A stretch of 64,000 nt of DNA from Actinoplanes sp. NBRC 103695. GTDB lineage: Bacteria > Actinomycetota > Actinomycetes > Mycobacteriales > Micromonosporaceae. This document shows, one piece after another, positions 60,561-64,000 of the stretch. How positions within the stretch are numbered: the first letter of the stretch is position 1; every line of letters starts with the position of its first letter. Under the pieces are notes generated by a model, which saw only the letters and a program-made list of their open reading frames with translations, was not told the DNA's origin and searched no databases. A program made the translations under genes and the position numbers. Location of the stretch: contig NZ_BSTL01000001.1 in assembly GCF_030269485.1 (NCBI RefSeq), forward strand, positions 184,892 through 248,891. The letters are read 5' to 3'.

Positions 60561-62222
60561 TCAGTGCGGGGACTTGGTGCCGAGCGGGGCGGCGTAGGCG
60601 GTAAGGAACTTGTCTCGGAAGGCGTCCATCTTCGTGACCGGGGCCTCCTCGTCCGGGCGCATGCCGTCCTGCCAGCCCCAACCGGCGATGCGGTCGAGGA
60701 CGGCCGGGTCCTTGGCGACGATCGAGATCGGCACGTCGTGGCTGGCGTCGACGCCGCTCACCCGGGGGGCCGCCTGGTGGTCGCCGAAGATGATCATCAC
60801 CAGGTCGTCGCTGCCGTAGCGGGTCGCCCACTCGGTGAGCGCGGTGATCGAGTAGCCGACGGCGGTCGCGTACGCGGAGCGCACCTTGCCGGTCGACTTC
60901 CAGACCTCGTCCTCCGTCATGTTGTTCACCATCGGGCCGAAGATCGAGCCGTCGCCGACCTGGTCCCAGTCGACCATCTTGGGCTGCGGCGCCCACGGCG
61001 TGTGGCTGGAGGTCAGGGTGACCTCGGCCATCAGCGGGCCGCGGTGCGGGCGGGAGTAGACGGTGCGCTGGAAGGACGCCAGGGTGAACTGGTCCGGCAT
61101 CGAGGACCAGCCGAACTGGGGGCCCTTGTAGCCGAGGTTCCGGGAGTCATAGACCTCCTCGTACCCGTAGAAGTCCTTCTCCGGCCAGGCGTGCTTGTTG
61201 CCGGGCTCGACGGCGACGGTGTCCCACCCGGCCTTGTGGAAGGCCTTCGTCAGGGTGAGCCGGTTGCCCGCGCCGGAGGTCAGCTGGCGGTAACGCTGCT
61301 GCTGGTTGACCCACATGCCGGACTGGAAGGAGGCGTGCGCGAGCCAGCTTCCGCCGCCGTAGGTGGAGGAGGTGAGGTAGCCGCTGCGGGACTTGAATCC
61401 GTCGGCCGTGAGCCGGCTGTTCGCCGCGTCCAGGGCCGGGTCGAGGATGGCGGCCATCTTCGGGTTCTCCAGCGCCGACCGGCCGTAGCTCTCCACCACG
61501 CCGATCACCACGTCCTTGCCGCGCAGGGCGCGCAGCAGCTGGGCGGGCGGCACGGTCGCGTACGGGTCGTCGGCCGCCTCCGCGGCGAACGACCGCTGGT
61601 CCTGCAGGGAGCGGGGGATGTTGGCCAGGGTGGTCCGGGCCAGCACGGCGGTGGTGTCGGAGGCGACCGGCGCGTACGGGAACAGCGTCACCCCGACCAG
61701 CGCCAGCGCCACCCACGCCGCGGTAACCGCGGGTACCGCCCGGGTGGCGATCCGGCGGTGCCGAGCGGCGAGCCCGGAGAGCCGGAGCACTGCCCAGGCG
61801 AGCAGCACGACCAGCCCGATCGACCCGATGATCGCGCCGGCGACGGCCGCCACCGCCGCCGGCGTGCCCGAGGTCTCGGTGACGAAGTTGTAGCCGTCGC
61901 CGAGCAGTGGCCAGTCCAGCACGGGGTCGAAGCGCCGGGCCAGCACGGTGAGGAACCCGATGTTGATGATCTTCAGGATGGCGAGCACCCCGATCCCGCC
62001 GCCGATCAGCAGCGCGGCGGGCTTGCGCAGCCGCTGCGGCACGATCAGCAGCACCGCCGCGCCGACGATGGCCTCGATCGGCAGCCGCAGGAAGGCCCCG
62101 GGCACCCAGTACCCGGGCTTCAACCGGCCGATGCCCTCGGGCACGACCAGGGCGACGAACACGATCAGGGCGGCCAGCACCGTCAGGGATACGGTGATGA
62201 TCGAGCGGAGGCGGAGGGTCAC
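60561..62222 (-). CDS. Membrane sulfatase of the LTA synthase-like/alkaline phosphatase superfamily
   Basis: 553 residues with five N-terminal membrane helices (SLTVLAALIVFVALVVP ... AVPAVTAAWVALALVGVTLFPY) and a large external domain. Superfamily motifs are VVIGVVESYGRSALE with the nucleophile region, VNNMTEDEVW and the metal ligands in MIIFGDHQAAPRVSG and DASHDVPISIVAKD. It resembles LtaS/MdoB-type phosphoglycerol transferases. Likely role: transfer or removal of a phosphate- or sulfate-containing group on an envelope polymer. It lies 34 bases beyond the thrS gene in the same direction, so it could be read through from it. Confidence 0.85.
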   Translation of the reverse strand: MTLRLRSIITVSLTVLAALIVFVALVVPEGIGRLKPGYWVPGAFLRLPIEAIVGAAVLLIVPQRLRKPAALLIGGGIGVLAILKIINIGFLTVLARRFDPVLDWPLLGDGYNFVTETSGTPAAVAAVAGAIIGSIGLVVLLAWAVLRLSGLAARHRRIATRAVPAVTAAWVALALVGVTLFPYAPVASDTTAVLARTTLANIPRSLQDQRSFAAEAADDPYATVPPAQLLRALRGKDVVIGVVESYGRSALENPKMAAILDPALDAANSRLTADGFKSRSGYLTSSTYGGGSWLAHASFQSGMWVNQQQRYRQLTSGAGNRLTLTKAFHKAGWDTVAVEPGNKHAWPEKDFYGYEEVYDSRNLGYKGPQFGWSSMPDQFTLASFQRTVYSRPHRGPLMAEVTLTSSHTPWAPQPKMVDWDQVGDGSIFGPMVNNMTEDEVWKSTGKVRSAYATAVGYSITALTEWATRYGSDDLVMIIFGDHQAAPRVSGVDASHDVPISIVAKDPAVLDRIAGWGWQDGMRPDEEAPVTKMDAFRDKFLTAYAAPLGTKSPH

Positions 62223-62256
62223 GCCCCCTTGCTACGGACGATCCGCCCGCATCGGT

Positions 62257-63486
62257 TCACCCGAGAAGATCATGTGACCGGAAATTCACCATCCGTCGAA
62301 TCAGTCCGAGCGCCTCGGAAACCGGCTGACCAGGGAGTTCTCGCCCGTCACGCAGCCGCAGGGCGATCTGGCCGGCGGCCGCCTCGCGGTCGCCGACGAT
62401 CCCGACGTACGGGATCTTCCGCAGCGCCGCCTGCCGGATGCGGGCGCCGAGCGACCCCTCGGCCGACACCTCCACCCGCAGGTCGGTGGCCGCGGACCGG
62501 ATGTCCCGCACGGCGGCGTCCTGCGCGGCCGACACCGGCAGGAGCATCAGCTGGACCGGGGCGTACCAGGCCGGGAAGGCGCCCGCGTGCACCTCGATCA
62601 GGTGCGCGAAGAGCCGTTCCATGCTGCCGGCGAGGCTGCGGTGGATCATCACGGGCACCGGGTGGGAGCCGTCCGCAGCCGCGTAGGTGAGCCCGAAACG
62701 CTCCGGTTTGTCGTAGTCGATCTGCACGGTCGACAGGGTCTGCTCGCGGCCGGCGTCGTCGCGTACCTGAATGTCGATCTTGGGTCCGTAGAAGGCCGCC
62801 TCGCCGGGCGCGTCCTCGTACTCGACTCCCGCGGTCTTGAGCGCGGCCCGCAGCACCTCCTCGGCCCGCGCCCACATCGCGTCGTCGTCGATGAATTTCC
62901 CGCTGCCGTCGCGGAGTGAGAGGCGGACCCCCGACACCTGTACGCCGAGCGCCTCGTGCGCCTGCCGGATCAGCAGCAGCTCCCGGCCCACCTCGCCGAC
63001 GACCTGGTCCGGCACGCAGAAGGTGTGCCCGTCGTTGAGCGCGATCACCCGGACCCGGCTCAGCCCGCCGAGCACCCCGGAGCGTTCGGCCCGGAACATC
63101 TGCCCGATCTCGGCGATCCGCAACGGCAGCTCGCGGTGGGACCGGCCGCGGGCGCGGTAGACCAGCGCGTGGTGCGGACACAGGCTCGGCCGCAGGAACA
63201 ACTGGTCGTCGGGGGAATCGGAGGAGTCGGAGGACATCGCGAGCGGCGGGAACATGTCGTCGGCGAAGTGCTCGAGGTGCCGCGACAGCTCGAACAGCGA
63301 ACGCCGGCCCATCGGCGGCGAGATGACGTGCTGGTAGTCGTTGCGGCGTTCCAGCTCGCGCAGGTACTCCTCGACGGCGTGCCGGGCCGCCGCGCCGGCC
63401 GGCAGCCAGAACGGCAGGCCCGCGCCGGCGAGCGGGTCGGAATCGAAGAGCTCGAGCTCACGGCCGAGCTTGCGGTGGTCGATCAT
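62257..63486 (-). CDS. thrS: Short threonyl-tRNA synthetase without TGS and editing domains
   Basis: 409 residues, against about 640 for a full enzyme; the N-terminal TGS and editing (SAD) domains are missing and the protein starts at the catalytic core. Motif 2 (FRAERSGVLGGLSRVRV) and motif 3 (HRSLAGSMERLFAHLIE) are complete. The three zinc ligands match the ThrRS pattern: Cys103 (RPSLCPHH), His154 (NDGHTFC) and His282 (MIHRS). The anticodon-binding domain follows (PAWYAPVQLMLLPVS). Changes from the usual PMNCPGH and FTQDDAH motifs suggest a diverged second copy, possibly resistant to an inhibitor. AAGGAG lies six bases before ATG. A leader peptide and terminator precede it. Confidence 0.92.
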   Translation of the reverse strand: MIDHRKLGRELELFDSDPLAGAGLPFWLPAGAAARHAVEEYLRELERRNDYQHVISPPMGRRSLFELSRHLEHFADDMFPPLAMSSDSSDSPDDQLFLRPSLCPHHALVYRARGRSHRELPLRIAEIGQMFRAERSGVLGGLSRVRVIALNDGHTFCVPDQVVGEVGRELLLIRQAHEALGVQVSGVRLSLRDGSGKFIDDDAMWARAEEVLRAALKTAGVEYEDAPGEAAFYGPKIDIQVRDDAGREQTLSTVQIDYDKPERFGLTYAAADGSHPVPVMIHRSLAGSMERLFAHLIEVHAGAFPAWYAPVQLMLLPVSAAQDAAVRDIRSAATDLRVEVSAEGSLGARIRQAALRKIPYVGIVGDREAAAGQIALRLRDGRELPGQPVSEALGLIRRMVNFRSHDLLG

Positions 63487-63519
63487 GACGATCTCCTTGG
63501 TGGAGGGGACCGCCCCGGG

Positions 63520-63556
63520 AAAGACGCCAGGCCCGGGGCGAGTGCCCCGGGCCTGG
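63520..63556 (-). terminator. Attenuator hairpin before thrS
   Basis: CCAGGCCCGGGGC (63527-63539) pairs exactly with GCCCCGGGCCTGG (63544-63556) around a four-base loop. On the minus strand it is followed by CGTCTTTCCC. It lies 14 bases after the leader peptide stop and 40 before the thrS ATG, the place expected of a regulated terminator. Confidence 0.75.
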
Positions 63557-63570
63557 GATGAACTACGTCG

Positions 63571-63624
63571 TTACGCGGCGCCGGGGTGATCCGGCGTCGT
63601 CGTGGAGAGACTCGCGTAACGCAT
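63571..63624 (-). CDS. Threonine leader peptide of thrS attenuator
   Basis: ATG 63624 to TAA 63571 encodes 17 residues: MRYASLSTTTPDHPGAA. The three consecutive Thr codons are all ACG (63603-63595). A slow ribosome at these codons, when charged Thr-tRNA is scarce, could stop the downstream hairpin from forming and allow thrS transcription. No ribosome-binding site is seen and a TACCGT -10 lies seven bases before the ATG, so translation is probably leaderless. Not a known annotated gene type for this position in my knowledge. Confidence 0.7.
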   Translation of the reverse strand: MRYASLSTTTPDHPGAA

Positions 63625-63631
63625 GGCGATC

Positions 63632-63637
63632 ACGGTA
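63632..63637 (-). promoter_or_regulatory. -10 box TACCGT, leaderless promoter of thr leader peptide
   Basis: On the minus strand TACCGT (63637-63632) is followed by seven bases and the leader ATG (63624). It lies between the leader and the stop of the solute-binding gene at 63653. Confidence 0.4.
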
Positions 63638-63652
63638 GACCATCGCCGGCTC

Positions 63653-64000
63653 TCATCCCACCACTTTAAACAGGTCGTTGAGCTGGTCGTTCACCCTGGT
63701 CAGCGAACTGGGCGGGTCGCTGCCGATGTACACCGAGTCCATCCTCGGGTTGACCAGCGCGACGATGTCGGCCGCGTTGCTGGTCACCGGGAAGAGGAAC
63801 GTCGTCTTCTCCTTGACCTGGTCGGTGAAGGGTGTGACGTCCAGGTTCCGTTCCTTCTTGTTGTACTGGATGGCCAGCTCGGTGGCCTCCGGCCGGGCCG
63901 GGAACACCACCCCCGACTCACCGATGATCTTCTGGCACTCGGCGCCGGAGAGGAACTTGACCCACTTGGCCGCGTTCTCCGGCTGCTTCGACAGCGTGGT
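63653..64000 (-). CDS. ABC transporter solute-binding protein, C-terminal part (5' end beyond window)
   Basis: 115 residues are inside the window. The segment TTLSKQPENAAKWVKFLSGAECQKIIGESGVVFPARPEA and the ending LTRVNDQLNDLFKVVG match family 1 extracellular sugar-binding proteins (SBP_bac_1). The start, lipobox and most of the ligand-binding domain lie outside the window. It is upstream of the thrS leader in the same direction but ends before that promoter, so the two are probably separate transcripts. Confidence 0.85.
   Translation of the reverse strand, partial: TTLSKQPENAAKWVKFLSGAECQKIIGESGVVFPARPEATELAIQYNKKERNLDVTPFTDQVKEKTTFLFPVTSNAADIVALVNPRMDSVYIGSDPPSSLTRVNDQLNDLFKVVG

Noticed and set aside
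63487..63650. T-box riboswitch for thrS
   Set aside because: I see no T-box consensus or specifier stem; the ORF with three Thr codons and the hairpin explain the leader better.

Overview
The window looks like chromosomal DNA of a high-GC actinobacterium, most likely of the family Micromonosporaceae and perhaps Actinoplanes-like. The signs are a very high GC content with strong G/C at third codon positions, frequent GTG and TTG starts, ATGA/GTGA stop-start overlaps, ECF and SigE-type sigma factors, an XRE-DUF5753 regulator, an S-adenosyl methyltransferase of the PF04672 type, and paired LacI regulators with AAGCGCTT operators. The genus is inference; no rRNA, tRNA or phage genes were found to fix it.

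Left part (1-13.5 kb): a truncated PIG-L deacetylase coupled to a secreted GH3-CBM6 glucosidase; an unknown gene; a bacterial serpin lipoprotein; a LolA-like protein + ABC ATPase + ABC permease operon with a 20-codon mini-ORF wedged between ATPase and permease; a 1207-residue WGR-DUF4132 protein; a methyltransferase. Region 13.5-21 kb: a multicopper oxidase remnant; a five-gene sigma/anti-sigma/ABC operon; a GNAT pseudogene; a lipase; an intergenic array of 35-bp direct repeats; a PadR operon with a leaderless promoter.

Region 21-38 kb: two LacI-controlled catabolic blocks. The first (22.0-25.1 kb) encodes a Gfo/Idh/MocA oxidoreductase, a DUF993 aldolase-like protein and a sugar phosphate isomerase. 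The second (29.9-37.5 kb) encodes a complete Liv-type ABC transporter, a LamG-like secreted protein and a secreted glucose/sorbosone dehydrogenase; its promoter carries two overlapping LacI palindromes. Between them is a SigE-type operon with a repeat protein, an amidoligase and a DUF1877 protein.

Region 38-46 kb is the most unusual: an apparent NTP-dependent conflict or regulatory system of the vWA-MoxR / effector-associated-domain (EAD) kind. It contains a MoxR ATPase, a SAV_2336-like vWA protein, an EccC-like triple FtsK ATPase lacking membrane segments, and two proteins with matching N-terminal EAD1-like domains. One of these is a divergently transcribed trypsin-like protease; the other appears to use a non-AUG (ATC) start codon.

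Region 46-52.5 kb holds an XRE-DUF5753 regulator with a short upstream ORF, SRPBCC and secreted proteins, a GH13 enzyme and an M16 peptidase with a membrane tail. Region 52.5-60.5 kb is a signalling cluster: a FIST sensor, two histidine kinases with near-identical DHp regions, a response regulator with a catalytically dead HD-GYP domain and an RR-HDOD protein. Both arms have FliA-like promoter matches.

The right end has an LTA-synthase-like sulfatase and a short second threonyl-tRNA synthetase. Upstream of that synthetase are a 17-codon leader ORF containing three consecutive Thr codons and a perfect 13-bp terminator hairpin, which together look like a threonine-sensing transcription attenuator. 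The window ends inside a solute-binding protein gene.
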